13,540 nt of DNA from DATAFO01 sp046728015 (GCA_046728015.1 JBKPDQ010000162.1:1-13540); one strand, 5' to 3'. Numbered from the stretch's first letter, positions 1 to 8,220 are shown. Numbers and translations are program-made. Notes: a model not told the origin generated them from the letters alone.

Positions 1-867
1 GAAGCAAGCGACGCAGGTGGCGTTCGTTGAGCACGATGAGGAGATGGAGGCATTCGCGGCGAATCGAGCCGATGACGCGCTCGGCGAAGGGATTCTGCCA
101 GGGCGCGCGAGGTGCGGTGAGGACCTGGCGAATGCCCAGGCGCTCGACCCGGCGCTGGAAATCAGCGCCGTAGATGGCATCGCGATCGCGGAGCAAGTAG
201 GCGGGGCCGGTCTCGTCCGGGAACGCGTGGACGATCTGTTGAGCCGCCCAGGCGGCGGTGGGCTGGTTGGTGACGCCGATGTGGATGAGTTCTCGGCGGT
301 GGTGGCGGAGTATCACAAAGCCAAAGAGCAGGCGAAAGGTCAGGGTCGGTACGACGAAGAAGTCGATGGCCGCGATGTCGTGACGGTGAGCAGCCAGGAA
401 GGCCCGCCAGGTAGGCGACGGGTGACGGGAGGCGCGGCGCAGTACTTGGCGACGGTGAGGGCGGCGACTTCATAGCCGAGGAAGCGGAGTTCGGCCTGAA
501 TCCGGCGCCGGCCCCAGGTAGGGTTGTCTCGGGCCACACGTCGAATCAAGGTGCGGATCTCGAGGTCGATCGGCGGACGACCCGGTGAGCGTCGTCGGGA
601 CTTCCAGCGCCAGTAGAGTCGAAAGCCCTGGCGGTGCCAAGCGACCACCGTGGCGGGCTGGACAATGATGAGGCTGGACCGCCAGTTCGCCCAGAGCCGT
701 GAGAGGCAAACCCAGAGGATGCGGTCCAGGCGGCGGAGCCGCGGGCGCGGGAGCGGCCGCTGCAGGGCCATCAATTGATGGCGCAGGGCAACGTTCTCGA
801 GGGTAACGGCGGTGGAGCGGCCGAGAAGGGCGCGGAGGAAGGCCCAGACGCCCAGGACGAGGATCAT
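1..867 (-). pseudogene. DDE (rve integrase-core) transposase, frameshifted, 3' end outside window
   Basis: The N-terminal part (ATG at 865-867; a TTG at 877-879 is the alternative) has a hydrophobic start, then ENVALRHQLMALQRP, LSRLWANWRSSLIIVQP, VAWHRQGFRLYWRWKSRR and GRPPIDLEIRTLIRRVARDN, the helix-turn-helix part of integrase-core transposases. The frame breaks at about 442-447 after VAKY. Adding one base restores LRRASRHPSPTWRAFLAAH and then the whole catalytic core in the new frame: AAIDFFVVPTLTFRLL, YLLRDRDAIYG and NPFAERVIGSIRREC. This gives a complete DDE triad with 34 residues between the second D and the E, ending in NERHLRRLL at the window edge. A one-base deletion is the simplest explanation. 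Programmed frameshifting seems unlikely because no slippery run is visible at the site and the break is within a fold. It was probably active until recently, since every motif is preserved. Confidence 0.85.
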
Positions 868-947
868 TGCAGCTCCCAACGATGAGGGATGAAGGACTGG
901 CCGAAATTCTACATCAGGCTTTCGAACGTCGAGTTTTGACCGGGACA
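1..947 (-). mobile_element. Insertion sequence, IS481/IS3-like, partial (left part outside window)
   Basis: The element carries the frameshifted DDE transposase below and runs off the left edge. Its transposase-upstream terminus can be placed at about 947: reading the minus strand, the IstA-like protein of the flanking remnant is continuous up to the residues HYHFA and then breaks. The break falls where the sequence TGTCCCGGTC begins, and a TG start is typical of IS3/IS481-type ends. From there about 80 bases of untranslated leader lead to the transposase start, with a GGGAG ribosome binding site six bases before the ATG. The other inverted repeat and any target duplication lie outside the window, so family and exact boundary are inferred from the protein and the break point. 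Confidence 0.65.
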
Positions 948-1470
948 GGCGAAGTGATAGTGGCCCGCGAGCTCGAGCAGCCGGGGGTGGAAGCGGATGT
1001 GATCGCCGACCCGTTCGAGGACTTCAAATTGTCGTAGAGGAGGGTGCGGGGCACCCCGTCCAGCGCGGTGAACGCCTCGACATGGCCGCGCAGAAAACTC
1101 TCCAGCGTCTGGTCGAGGGCGAAGCGCGCGTAGCCGCCGCGCGACCAGGACAAGACGAGCGCGAAGCAGGAGAGCAGCCGCGTGGTCGAGCCGACGCGGA
1201 GCTGCCCGAAGTTGCCCCAGTCGACTTGCGCTTGCTCGCCGGGGAGCGTGTCGAGGCGCAGATAGGCCTCCGCGCGGGCCGCGGGCCGCACGGTGCGCAC
1301 GTAGCGCTGGACCTGGATCGCCGAACCGGGATAGCCCCGCTCGCGCACCATGGCCCACAGGCGCGTGGCGCGCAGGCGCGGATACTGCTCGAGCGTGGCG
1401 GTGATGAACGCCTTGTAGGGATCGAGCGCGCTCGGCCGAATCTGCGCGCCGGGGCGGATAAAGCCGCGAA
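948..1470 (-). pseudogene. IS21-type transposase IstA, internal fragment
   Basis: Reading the minus strand from about 1430 gives RPSALDPYKAFITATLEQYP, then RLWAMVRERGYPG, AEAYLRLDTLPGEQAQVDWG (first catalytic Asp), ALVLSWSRGGYARFALDQT, ESFLRGHVEAF and GVPRTLLYDNLKS (second Asp), the typical order of IS21 IstA. A frameshift at about 1019-1024 moves the frame to VLERVGDHIRFHPRLLELAG and then HYHFA, after which the neighbouring IS begins. The N-terminal helix-turn-helix and the third catalytic Glu with the C-terminal half are missing, and no IstB follows. The upstream end lies within about 25 bases of the solute-binding-protein stop codon, so an IS21 element probably removed or separated the permease genes that normally follow such a gene. 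It is non-functional. Confidence 0.8.
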
Positions 1471-1492
1471 GGCCCGGCCGCCGACTCGTGCG

Positions 1493-3097
1493 TCACTTGT
1501 CCAGCCACACCTTCTTGTAGGCGACCTTGAACTCCGCCTGGTAGGTGTAGCCCTTCATCCACGGCTGGGCGATCTGGTAGAACGGCGAGCCCGAGATGGT
1601 GTTCCAGTAGAGCTTGTCGGCCGAGTACTCCTGGAGCTCTTTGGCGATGGCCTTGCGCTTCGCCGGATCCAGCTCGCGTGCGTAGCGGGTGTAGAACTCG
1701 TCGACCTTGGAATCGGTGTGCCGCGCGCTGTTCCAGCCCGCCGTGGTGACCGACAGGTAGACGTTCTGGTCCACGACCAGGAGCGACGCGAGATCCTCGA
1801 CGTACATGTCGAACGGGCCGTCCTGTGTCGCGGTGAGCATCCAGCTGGGCTTGTCGACGAGCCGGATGTTCGCGGTCGCGCCGATCCGCGCCATCTGTTC
1901 CTTGATCACCGTGGCGATCACGTTGAACACGGATTTCTCGGTGTTGGTCATCAGCTCGAAGGTCAGCGGTTTCTGCGGGCCGTAGCCGGCCTCGGCCAGC
2001 AACGCCTTCGCCCGGGCGGGATCGTAGGGGCACATGTGGTTGACGTCGACCGTGTCCAGCGTGCCCGGAGGGATGATGCCGACCCACGGCGTGGCCTGCC
2101 CCTTGTAGACGATCTTGACGATCTCCTTGCGATCGATCCCGTAGCAGCCGACGGCCTTGCGAACCCGGATGTCGTTGAAGATCGCGTGCGGCCCGCGCTC
2201 CTTCGACAAGGGCTTGCCGTCCGCCGGCACGGTGACCTTCATCATGGCCACCATCGGCGTGGTCTCTTTCCCGGTCATGACCTGAGCGCGCGGGTTCTGC
2301 GCCCGCAGGGTGTCGACGTGGTCGGCCGAGAAGTCGGCGATGAAGTCGATCTCTCCGGCCCTGAAGGCGGCGAGCTGCGTGACCGGATCTTTGATGGTGC
2401 GGATCACGACCCGGTCCAGCAGGGGGAACCCCGGCTCGAAGTACTTGTCGAACCGGTCCATGACCAGATGGGTCCCCTTCACCCACTCGACCAGCCGGAA
2501 GGGCCCACAGCCCACCACCGCCTCCGGCTTGCCGGCCTTCCGATCCTCGAGCGAGTACTTCTGGGTGGCGGTGGGCGAGTAGAGGAGGAGCCCCGTGCGG
2601 TATGCCGCCAGCATGTGCAGCATGAACGCGTAGGGATGCTTGAGCCGGATCTGCACCGTGTATGGGTCGAGCACCTCGACCGAGTGCACCGGCGCGAGGA
2701 ACGTCCGGATGCTGGACCGGGTCGCGGGATCCAGGTGGCGGTCGATGGTGAACTTGACGACGGAGGCGTCAACCCTGGTGCCGTCGTGGAAGAGGACGTC
2801 CTTCCTGAGCTTGAAGGTGTAGAGCAGCCCGTCCGGCGAGATCTGCCATGACTCAGCAGCGTCGGGAACGAACTTGCCGTCGGGAGTCAGGCCGATCAGC
2901 CCGCACCCGACGTTCGACGCGACCCAGAGCATCTCGTAGCCGGGCAAGGTGTGAAAATCGAGCCCCAGGATCTCGTTGCCGTAGGCGACCCTGAGTGTGC
3001 CGCCGCGTTTCTGGGCGCCGGCCGTGGTGACGATGGAGACGACGATGGCGCCGGCCAGCACGGCCGTCATTGCGAGCAGGAGGCGATTCGAGCGCAT
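1493..3097 (-). CDS. ABC transporter substrate-binding protein, family 5 (peptide/nickel type)
   Basis: The 534-residue protein is full length for the family-5 solute-binding proteins (DppA/OppA/GsiB/NikA group), which capture oligopeptides, nickel, glutathione or other small solutes in the periplasm for an ABC importer. The start at 3095-3097 is chosen over an upstream in-frame GTG/ATG-like codon because AAGGAG (3105-3110) sits seven bases before it and a signal peptide starts exactly there: MRSNR, a hydrophobic stretch LLLAMTAVLAGAIVVSIV, then TTAGAQ. No lipobox cysteine is present, so it is probably a free periplasmic protein. The mature start KRGGTLRVAYG and the segments SPDGLLYTFKLRKDVLFHDG, VVGCGPFRLVEWVKG and KYFEPGFPLLDRVVIRTIKD are family hallmarks. 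The reading frame has no lesions. No permease or ATPase gene accompanies it; downstream is IS debris. The substrate cannot be told from sequence alone. Confidence 0.93.
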   Translation of the reverse strand: MRSNRLLLAMTAVLAGAIVVSIVTTAGAQKRGGTLRVAYGNEILGLDFHTLPGYEMLWVASNVGCGLIGLTPDGKFVPDAAESWQISPDGLLYTFKLRKDVLFHDGTRVDASVVKFTIDRHLDPATRSSIRTFLAPVHSVEVLDPYTVQIRLKHPYAFMLHMLAAYRTGLLLYSPTATQKYSLEDRKAGKPEAVVGCGPFRLVEWVKGTHLVMDRFDKYFEPGFPLLDRVVIRTIKDPVTQLAAFRAGEIDFIADFSADHVDTLRAQNPRAQVMTGKETTPMVAMMKVTVPADGKPLSKERGPHAIFNDIRVRKAVGCYGIDRKEIVKIVYKGQATPWVGIIPPGTLDTVDVNHMCPYDPARAKALLAEAGYGPQKPLTFELMTNTEKSVFNVIATVIKEQMARIGATANIRLVDKPSWMLTATQDGPFDMYVEDLASLLVVDQNVYLSVTTAGWNSARHTDSKVDEFYTRYARELDPAKRKAIAKELQEYSADKLYWNTISGSPFYQIAQPWMKGYTYQAEFKVAYKKVWLDK

Positions 3098-3364
3098 GAC
3101 GTGACTCCTTCCCGGTCTCTTGGACCTGCCGCTACGTGTCGAGCCAGATCGCGGGTTCCGGTGCACCTCGAACTGCACGTGATCGTAACCGACAACCCCG
3201 CCCTCGCGCTGCGATTCGCATCGATCTCCCCGGCCGGGACGAGGTCGGCCTCAGGCTATCAGGCGCCCTGATCGCGGCAGATCCGCTGGCAGGCGGTCGA
3301 GCGCCGGGCGGGGCGACAACCCGGGTGTCGACTTTGGCTATGCCGGGGCGCCCACGCGAGCGGC
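3098..3364. other. Divergent intergenic region with a small palindrome
   Basis: This 267-base region separates the divergent solute-binding-protein and amidohydrolase genes. It holds the binding-protein ribosome binding site. At 3258-3272 there is a perfect ATCAGG-CGC-CCTGAT palindrome that could be an operator or a small hairpin. I see no convincing -35/-10 pair on either strand. The amidohydrolase frame stays open upstream to a TGA at 3269-3271, but that stretch does not resemble the missing N-terminal strand of the enzyme and contains no ATG. Confidence 0.4.
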
Positions 3365-3370
3365 GTGGGC
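3350..3370 (+). promoter_or_regulatory. Hairpin overlapping the only usable start codon of the amidohydrolase
   Basis: GCCCACGC (3350-3357) and GCGTGGGC (3363-3370) form a perfect 8-base stem with a 5-base loop. The right arm includes the GTG at 3365-3367, so in RNA the putative start would be paired. This could reduce translation, or it may simply mean that 3365 is not the ancestral start and the true 5' end has been lost. Function is inferred only from the pairing. Confidence 0.3.
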
Positions 3371-4897
3371 AAGGCATCGGAGGCGTGCGATCGGCTCGGC
3401 CGCGGTGGGCGTCTCATCGAGCTCCGGCGTGGTCAGGTGGTCCTCCCCGGGTTCATCGACTCGCACGTGCACATGCTGGAAGCAGGCCTCCTGAGCCTGC
3501 GCTGCCTGCTCGGCGACGCCGATGTCAAGACGAAGGAGACGATGCTGGCGGTGATCGCGAAGTGCGCCGCGGCGCAAACCAAGGAGGATTGGGTGATCGG
3601 GAGCGGGTGGCTGCCGACCCTCTTCGAGGACGGCGTGCCGAAGAAGTCGGATCTGGATGCCGTCATCCCCGACCGGCCGGCGGTCTTCTACGGGGCCGAC
3701 GGGCACTCGGCGTGGCTGAACTCGGCGGCGCTCGCCGCAGCGGACATCACCGAGAAGACGAAGGATCCCCCCGGTGAGCGGATCGTGCGGGACGCCTCGA
3801 ACGCGCCGAGCGGGACGCTGCTCGAGTCGGCGGTGGACCTCGTCGAGAAGTTCATTCCAAAGCCGTCTCGCGAAACGTCGCTGGCCGGCGTGGATTACGC
3901 GCGGAAGCTTCTCCACTCGCTCGGCGTCACGATGGTCCAGGACGCCAACGTCGATCCAGGAAACCTCGAGGTCTACCACGACGCCGCGACCTCCGGCCTT
4001 CTCACGATGAAGGTGGTGGCGGCACAGGCGACCGATCCTGACAAGCCCGCCACACAGGTGGACGATCTCGTGGATCTTCGCGACCGGTTCAGCCACGGCC
4101 GTCTGAGCGCCAGCTCCGCGAAGATCTTCGTCGACGGCGTCCTCGAGTACCGGACCGCGGCGCTCATCGAGCCGTACGAAGGCGGTGGGAACGAGCGAGG
4201 CATCCTGCGCTGGAAACAGGCGGTGCTGACGGACCTCGCCCGGCGGCTCGACCGGGCGGGCTTCCAGCTGCACATGCACGCCATCGGCGACCAGGCCGCG
4301 CGCTCCGCGCTGGCCGCCCTCGCCGCCGCCCGCGCGGCCAACGGCCCGTCGGACAACAGGCACCAGCTCGCTCACCTGGAGCTCGTCGATCGCGCCGACA
4401 TACCGCGCCTCGCCCGGCTCGCCGTGGTGGCGAACTTCCAGCCGTTCTGGTTCTTCGCGGACGAGTGGATCAACGAGAACATGGCGCCGTTGATCGGCGC
4501 GGAGCGCGCCAGCCGCGCCTACCCGTTCCGCTCCGTGGCCAGGACCGGCGCGGTGATCGTCGCGGGCAGCGACTGGCCGGTGTCGACGCCCAATCCGTTC
4601 CTCGCGATCCAGGTCGGGGTCACCCGCCAGTCACCCACGGATCCCCGCGGCGCGCCATGGATCCCGACTGAACGAGCTTCTCTCAAGACGCTGGTGACTG
4701 CGTACACGCTCGCGGGCGCCTACGTGAACCACCGCGACCACGAGACGGGCTCGCTCGAGGTCGGCAAGGCCGCCGACTTCATCGTCATCGACCGCGACAT
4801 CTTCAAGATCCGGCCGGACGAGATCGGCAAGACGCGGGTGCTCCGCACGTTCGTGGACGGCCGTCAGGTTTACGAGGCGGCACCGGCCGGGAACTGA
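3365..4897 (+). CDS. YtcJ-type amidohydrolase (Amidohydro_3), 5' end apparently truncated
   Basis: Metal-dependent hydrolase of the amidohydrolase superfamily, YtcJ / N-substituted formamide deformylase-like branch, acting in the cytoplasm on C-N bonds of amides or formamides. With the GTG start at 3365 it has 510 residues. Visible ligands are the HxH pair in PGFIDSHVHMLEAG (H34, H36), a lysine in SSAKIFVDGVLEYRTAALIE (K253) at the usual bridging position, HMHAIGDQA (H303/H305), HQLAHLELVD (H333/H337) and the catalytic Asp in AGSDWPVSTPNPF (D403). The C-terminus GSLEVGKAADFIVIDRDIF rebuilds the small beta domain. Relatives have about 40-60 extra N-terminal residues (the first beta strands of that small domain, ending ..VAVG). 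Here only VGKASEACDRLGRGGRLIEL remains, with no ribosome binding site at the GTG. The core is intact, so it was either truncated recently or a real start has been missed. The gene is divergent from the solute-binding protein, which may have supplied its substrate. Confidence 0.85.
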   Translation: MGKASEACDRLGRGGRLIELRRGQVVLPGFIDSHVHMLEAGLLSLRCLLGDADVKTKETMLAVIAKCAAAQTKEDWVIGSGWLPTLFEDGVPKKSDLDAVIPDRPAVFYGADGHSAWLNSAALAAADITEKTKDPPGERIVRDASNAPSGTLLESAVDLVEKFIPKPSRETSLAGVDYARKLLHSLGVTMVQDANVDPGNLEVYHDAATSGLLTMKVVAAQATDPDKPATQVDDLVDLRDRFSHGRLSASSAKIFVDGVLEYRTAALIEPYEGGGNERGILRWKQAVLTDLARRLDRAGFQLHMHAIGDQAARSALAALAAARAANGPSDNRHQLAHLELVDRADIPRLARLAVVANFQPFWFFADEWINENMAPLIGAERASRAYPFRSVARTGAVIVAGSDWPVSTPNPFLAIQVGVTRQSPTDPRGAPWIPTERASLKTLVTAYTLAGAYVNHRDHETGSLEVGKAADFIVIDRDIFKIRPDEIGKTRVLRTFVDGRQVYEAAPAGN

Positions 4898-5165
4898 AAG
4901 CGCACACTCCTTCCCGGCGGTCAGAGCTCCTGCTCGAGCGCCCGGCGCATAGACGGGACAAAGGCCCCGTTGACGGAACGTTCCTTCTCGGCAGGAGCGC
5001 TTCGCCCCGCCCCGGCGCTGGCGCTCCCTCCGGCCCCCTCGAGACAGCGCGGACAACGGGCCTGTCAATGGATTTCTGCCGTTCAAGGGAGCGCTGGACC
5101 AGGGATGGAACCGCCCCCAGAGGGGGAGCGGACGGGCCGGGATGGACGCGGCGCCCGGATGGCGC
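4898..5165. other. Non-coding spacer after the amidohydrolase
   Basis: About 270 bases between the amidohydrolase stop and the IS91 remnant. I see no recognisable gene. Weak local symmetry is present (GGAACGTTCC at 4975-4984; GGAGCGC and GCGCTCC arms around 4996-5033 with a long loop), but no T-run follows, so I do not call a terminator. Confidence 0.5.
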
Positions 5166-5411
5166 TCAGGCGCCGATCACCGCACTGTGGTTGATGTCCC
5201 GCAACGCGGCGAACGGCGGCGCTCGGTCCACCCGCTCCCGCGACACCGCGACGGCGGCCAGGATCGCGCGAATCGCGTCGGGGTCCTCGACCGTGGCGAT
5301 CAGGTGGAGGCGGCCGCTCACTCTTCTCGATCAGCTCCAGCGGCTCCAGCAGCAGGTGCGTGGTGCCGTCCGCCCGCGGATGGGCCAGCTCGAAGAGATC
5401 GCTCCGGCGTT
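5166..5411 (-). pseudogene. IS91-type transposase remnant with internal deletion
   Basis: On the minus strand one frame reads LFELAHPRADGTTHLLLEPL followed by ELIEK (about 5396-5323), the conserved central block of IS91-type (ISCR-related) Y-transposases. Directly after it, in another frame, comes GRLHLIATVEDPDAIRAIL and a tail ending RDINHSAVIGA at a TGA (5166-5168), the C-terminal block that normally follows the late CxxCGGRL zinc-binding part. Some 100 or more residues between the two blocks are missing, as are the N-terminal half and the catalytic tyrosine region. It is a dead fragment lying just beyond the terminator hairpin of the dehydrogenase operon. A different fragment of the same family lies at 10448-10794 in the same orientation. 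Confidence 0.65.
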
Positions 5412-5423
5412 CTACTAGCGGCT

Positions 5424-5450
5424 GGCGCGCCCGGAGGCGCCGGGCGCGCC
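5424..5450 (-). terminator. Strong GC hairpin downstream of the dehydrogenase operon
   Basis: GGCGCGCCCGG (5424-5434) and CCGGGCGCGCC (5440-5450) form a perfect 11-base stem around a 5-base loop. It starts about 15 bases after the large-subunit stop codon at 5465. No T-run follows on the minus strand, so it is either an atypical intrinsic terminator or a 3'-end stabilising structure. The position directly after the operon supports the call. Confidence 0.65.
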
Positions 5451-5464
5451 GCACATCTCGGGGT

Positions 5465-7681
5465 TCAGGCCTTCGCGGCCGTCCCCTTCATCGCCGCAAT
5501 CAGCTTCGCCGGCGTGAACGGCACGCTGCGCAGGCGCACGCCGACCGCGTCGAAGACGGCATTCGAGATGGCCGGCGGCGGCAGGACCGCGGCCGGCTCG
5601 CCCACGCCCCAGGGCGGATCGTGGGGCCGATTGATCAGCTCCATGACGACCTCGGGCACCTCGGGGAATCTCAAGATTGGGTAACTCATCCAGTCGACGC
5701 TGGTCACTCGCGAGCGATTCCACTTCAGCTCTTCCTTGAGCGTCCGCGAGACTGTCTGGATGATGTTCCCCTCGATCTGGGCGCGCACGCCGTCCGGATT
5801 GATGATGAGCCCGCAGTCGTGGGCGACGTAGAAACGGGTGCAGCGGATCGCTCCCGTCTGCTTGTTGACCTCCACCTCGGCCACGCCTGCGCAATAGGTG
5901 CGGGTATTCTCGTACTTCACGTAGGCGATGCCGCGGCCGCGGGCGATGTTGCCCGTCGAGTCGCGCCGCGGCGTGGGGCGCGGATTCCACTTGGCGAGAT
6001 TGGCCGCCGCGCGCAGCACCGCGATGCCGCGTGGGTCGCTCAGATACCGCAGCCGGTACCCGAGGGGGTCGGCTCCGGCCGTTGCCGCGCACTCATCGAG
6101 AAACACTTCGTTAGCATACGTGTTCTGCATGCGCCCCGGCGTGCGGATCCACGAAGGCCGGAAGGGCGTAGAGTCCAGCCGGTGCGCCACCGCCTTCTGG
6201 TTCGCGAAGGGGTACGACGGATCGAGATTCCGGTGGATGTTGCCGGGGTTGATGGCCGCCTGCTGCGAGATGCCGGCGAGCGTCGCCGCCAATGTGCGCG
6301 GCCATTCGGTGATGTCCGCCTTAGGCACCCACAGCTCGGAGTCCCATCCGACGATGTTCCCTTGCCCGTCGAGTCCCGCCCTGATCTCGACGAGCGTGGG
6401 CGGACCCTTCGGGTCCCAGCCGTGCTCGTCCTCGCGCGACCACTGCACGCGCACGGGCTTGCCGACCAGCTTCGAGATGAGCGCGGCGTCGCACGTCGCG
6501 TCCTCATGGCCGTTGCGACCGTAGCAGCCGGAGCCGTCGAGATACTGGATGTGGATATCCTCCGCATCCATCTGGAGGGTGGCCGCCACCTCCTTGCGCA
6601 GCCAATGCGGCGCCTGCGAGGGCGACCAGATCTCAACCTTGCCGCCCTTGACGTCGGCCACGGCGCATGAGGGCCCTATCGACCCGTGGGTGTGGACGGC
6701 GAAGTCGTAGGTTGCCTGAAGTGTCTTGGCCGCGCCCGCAATGGCCGCCTTCGGGTTGCCGCGGTCCACGGTGACGTCGTCCTTGGCCACCTTCGTCGCC
6801 CGCACGTGCTCCCAGAGTTTCGACTGCTCGGGCAACTCCTCCCACCTGGACCAGGTGGCCTTGAGCGCCTTCGCCGCCTTCACGGCCCCCCACTCGCTTT
6901 CGGCGACGACGGCGAGGAAGTTTTCCTGGCGGACGATCCTCGCGCCCTTGATGGTCCTGATGGACGACTCGTCCACGTGCGCGAGCGTGGCGCCGATGGC
7001 CGGCGGCCGCACCACGCGCGCGTGAACCATGCCCGGCAGGCGGAAATCCTGGGCGTAGGTGTGGGTGCCGGTCACCTTGGCCACGACGTCCGGTCGCGGC
7101 ACCGGTTGGCCGACGACCGTGTAGTCCTTCGGGTTCTTGAGCGGCGCGTCCTTGTCCACCTTCAGGTCGAAGCTCCGGTCGCCAATGAGCTCGGCGTAGG
7201 AAACGCGCCGGTGCGGCTCGGCTCGGACGAAGATGATGCCGTCCTGCACGGCGAGGTCCGCCGAGGGCATGCCGAACCTCTGCCCGGCCATCTGAACGAG
7301 CGCCTGGCGCGCGGTGGCTGCCGCCTGGCGAAGCTGCACGCCGCCGATCTGGACGGAGAGACTCCCCCACGTCGGGCCCTGGTCGGGCGTGAGCGCGGTG
7401 TCGCCTTCGACCAGCTTCACCGTGTCGAGGCTGACGTCCAGTTCCTCCGCCACCATCTGCGGCAGCGCGATGCGGATGCCAGTGCCGATGTCCACCTTGC
7501 CGGTGTACATGGTGACGGTGCCGTCCTTGTGAACAGCCACGAAGGAGTCCACAAGGTCGAGGGCCACGGGCTTGGCCTTGCCGGGCATCTGCGCGCGAGC
7601 CTCTGACGCCAGGCTCAGAGTGACGACGAGCGCCCCCGTGCCAATCAAGAAGTCGCGACGGGTCGTGTCGAGCGTCGCCAT
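5465..7681 (-). CDS. Molybdopterin-binding large subunit of a Tat-exported dehydrogenase (IorB-type)
   Basis: The 738-residue protein is the catalytic subunit of a xanthine-oxidase-family molybdenum hydroxylase, which hydroxylates aldehydes or N-heteroaromatic carbons with water. It begins with a twin-arginine signal (TTRRDFL, R8/R9, then a hydrophobic stretch and ASEARAQ), so it is exported folded with its cofactor, as known for IorB-like members. The fold landmarks are QPVPRPDVVAKVTGTHTYAQ, GCYGRNGHEDATCDAALISK, VRVQWSREDEHGWDPKGPP, TPFRPSWIRTPGRMQNTYAN, DECAATAGADPLGYRLRYL and GRGIAYVKYENTRTYCAGVA. The segment PPWGVGEPA carries the catalytic Glu (E695). Length and order match the isoquinoline 1-oxidoreductase beta / COG1529 group without a fused cytochrome domain. 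It starts one base after the small-subunit stop, which indicates translational coupling. The true substrate is unknown. Confidence 0.93.
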   Translation of the reverse strand: MATLDTTRRDFLIGTGALVVTLSLASEARAQMPGKAKPVALDLVDSFVAVHKDGTVTMYTGKVDIGTGIRIALPQMVAEELDVSLDTVKLVEGDTALTPDQGPTWGSLSVQIGGVQLRQAAATARQALVQMAGQRFGMPSADLAVQDGIIFVRAEPHRRVSYAELIGDRSFDLKVDKDAPLKNPKDYTVVGQPVPRPDVVAKVTGTHTYAQDFRLPGMVHARVVRPPAIGATLAHVDESSIRTIKGARIVRQENFLAVVAESEWGAVKAAKALKATWSRWEELPEQSKLWEHVRATKVAKDDVTVDRGNPKAAIAGAAKTLQATYDFAVHTHGSIGPSCAVADVKGGKVEIWSPSQAPHWLRKEVAATLQMDAEDIHIQYLDGSGCYGRNGHEDATCDAALISKLVGKPVRVQWSREDEHGWDPKGPPTLVEIRAGLDGQGNIVGWDSELWVPKADITEWPRTLAATLAGISQQAAINPGNIHRNLDPSYPFANQKAVAHRLDSTPFRPSWIRTPGRMQNTYANEVFLDECAATAGADPLGYRLRYLSDPRGIAVLRAAANLAKWNPRPTPRRDSTGNIARGRGIAYVKYENTRTYCAGVAEVEVNKQTGAIRCTRFYVAHDCGLIINPDGVRAQIEGNIIQTVSRTLKEELKWNRSRVTSVDWMSYPILRFPEVPEVVMELINRPHDPPWGVGEPAAVLPPPAISNAVFDAVGVRLRSVPFTPAKLIAAMKGTAAKA

Positions 7682-7682
7682 G

Positions 7683-8153
7683 TCAGGCCCCCTTGTCCAT
7701 CAGCGCCGCGGCTCGCTTCACGGCGGCGATGATGCGTTGGTGGGTCCCGCATCGACAGAGGTTGTTCTGGAGCGCCTGGCGGATCTCGCGTTCGGAGAGG
7801 TTGCCCTGCCTAGCGCTGAGAAAGGCGGTGGCCTGCATCACCATGCCGTTGATGCAGTAGCCGCACTGGGCCGCCTGCTCCTCGATGAAGGCCTGCTGGA
7901 CGGGGTGGGGCTTTTGGGGAGTGCCCAGGCCCTCCAGCGTCACGACCTTGCCCGGGCCGACCTTGGAGATGGCAAAGGTACAGGAGCGCACGGCCTTGCC
8001 GTCGATGAGAACGGTGCAAGAGCCGCACTGCGCCAGCCCGCAGCCAAACTTCGGGCCATGTAGCGCGAGGTTGTCGCGCAGGACGTAGAGGAGCGGGGTG
8101 TCAGGGTCGACGTCCACCAGGTGGGACTTGCCATTGACATGGAGTGTGGCCAT
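7683..8153 (-). CDS. [2Fe-2S] small subunit of the molybdenum hydroxylase (IorA/CoxS-type)
   Basis: The 156-residue ferredoxin-like subunit passes electrons from the molybdenum site to the external acceptor. The N-terminal plant-type cluster ligands are C38, C43, C46 and C58 (GPKFGCGLAQCGSCTVLIDG). The second, helical cluster is bound by C97 and C100 (QCGYCINGM) and by C133 and C135 (NLCRCGTHQRI), so all eight cysteines are present. There is no signal peptide, so the subunit would travel with the Tat-exported partner. GGGAG lies six bases before the ATG at 8151-8153. It is the first gene of the operon, one base upstream of the large subunit. No FAD-binding medium subunit is encoded nearby, which fits IorAB-type two-subunit enzymes whose electrons go to a cytochrome or other periplasmic acceptor. 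Confidence 0.95.
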   Translation of the reverse strand: MATLHVNGKSHLVDVDPDTPLLYVLRDNLALHGPKFGCGLAQCGSCTVLIDGKAVRSCTFAISKVGPGKVVTLEGLGTPQKPHPVQQAFIEEQAAQCGYCINGMVMQATAFLSARQGNLSEREIRQALQNNLCRCGTHQRIIAAVKRAAALMDKGA

Positions 8154-8220
8154 ACGCGCTCCCTCTGGCGCCTTTTGCCGGTCGAGCTGGGGACGGACGC
8201 CGTGAGAACTTTTGGCGGGG

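Noticed and set aside
440..450. Programmed frameshift in the IS transposase
   Set aside because: IS3-type elements frameshift between OrfA and OrfB, but here the break lies without a slippery run after VAKY and is repaired by a single base, so a plain deletion is simpler.
909..2486. Long minus-strand open frame of 525 codons
   Set aside because: Most of it is a shadow of the solute-binding-protein gene in another frame; only its last about 40 codons are real, and these belong to the istA remnant.
1082..2851. Long plus-strand open frame of 589 codons
   Set aside because: It is antisense to the istA remnant and the solute-binding protein. Its Arg/Gly/Val/Asp-rich composition is typical of a high-GC shadow frame, and no family is recognisable.
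5360..6670. Plus-strand open frame of 436 codons
   Set aside because: It is antisense to the molybdenum-hydroxylase large subunit, whose motifs and cofactor residues are clear.
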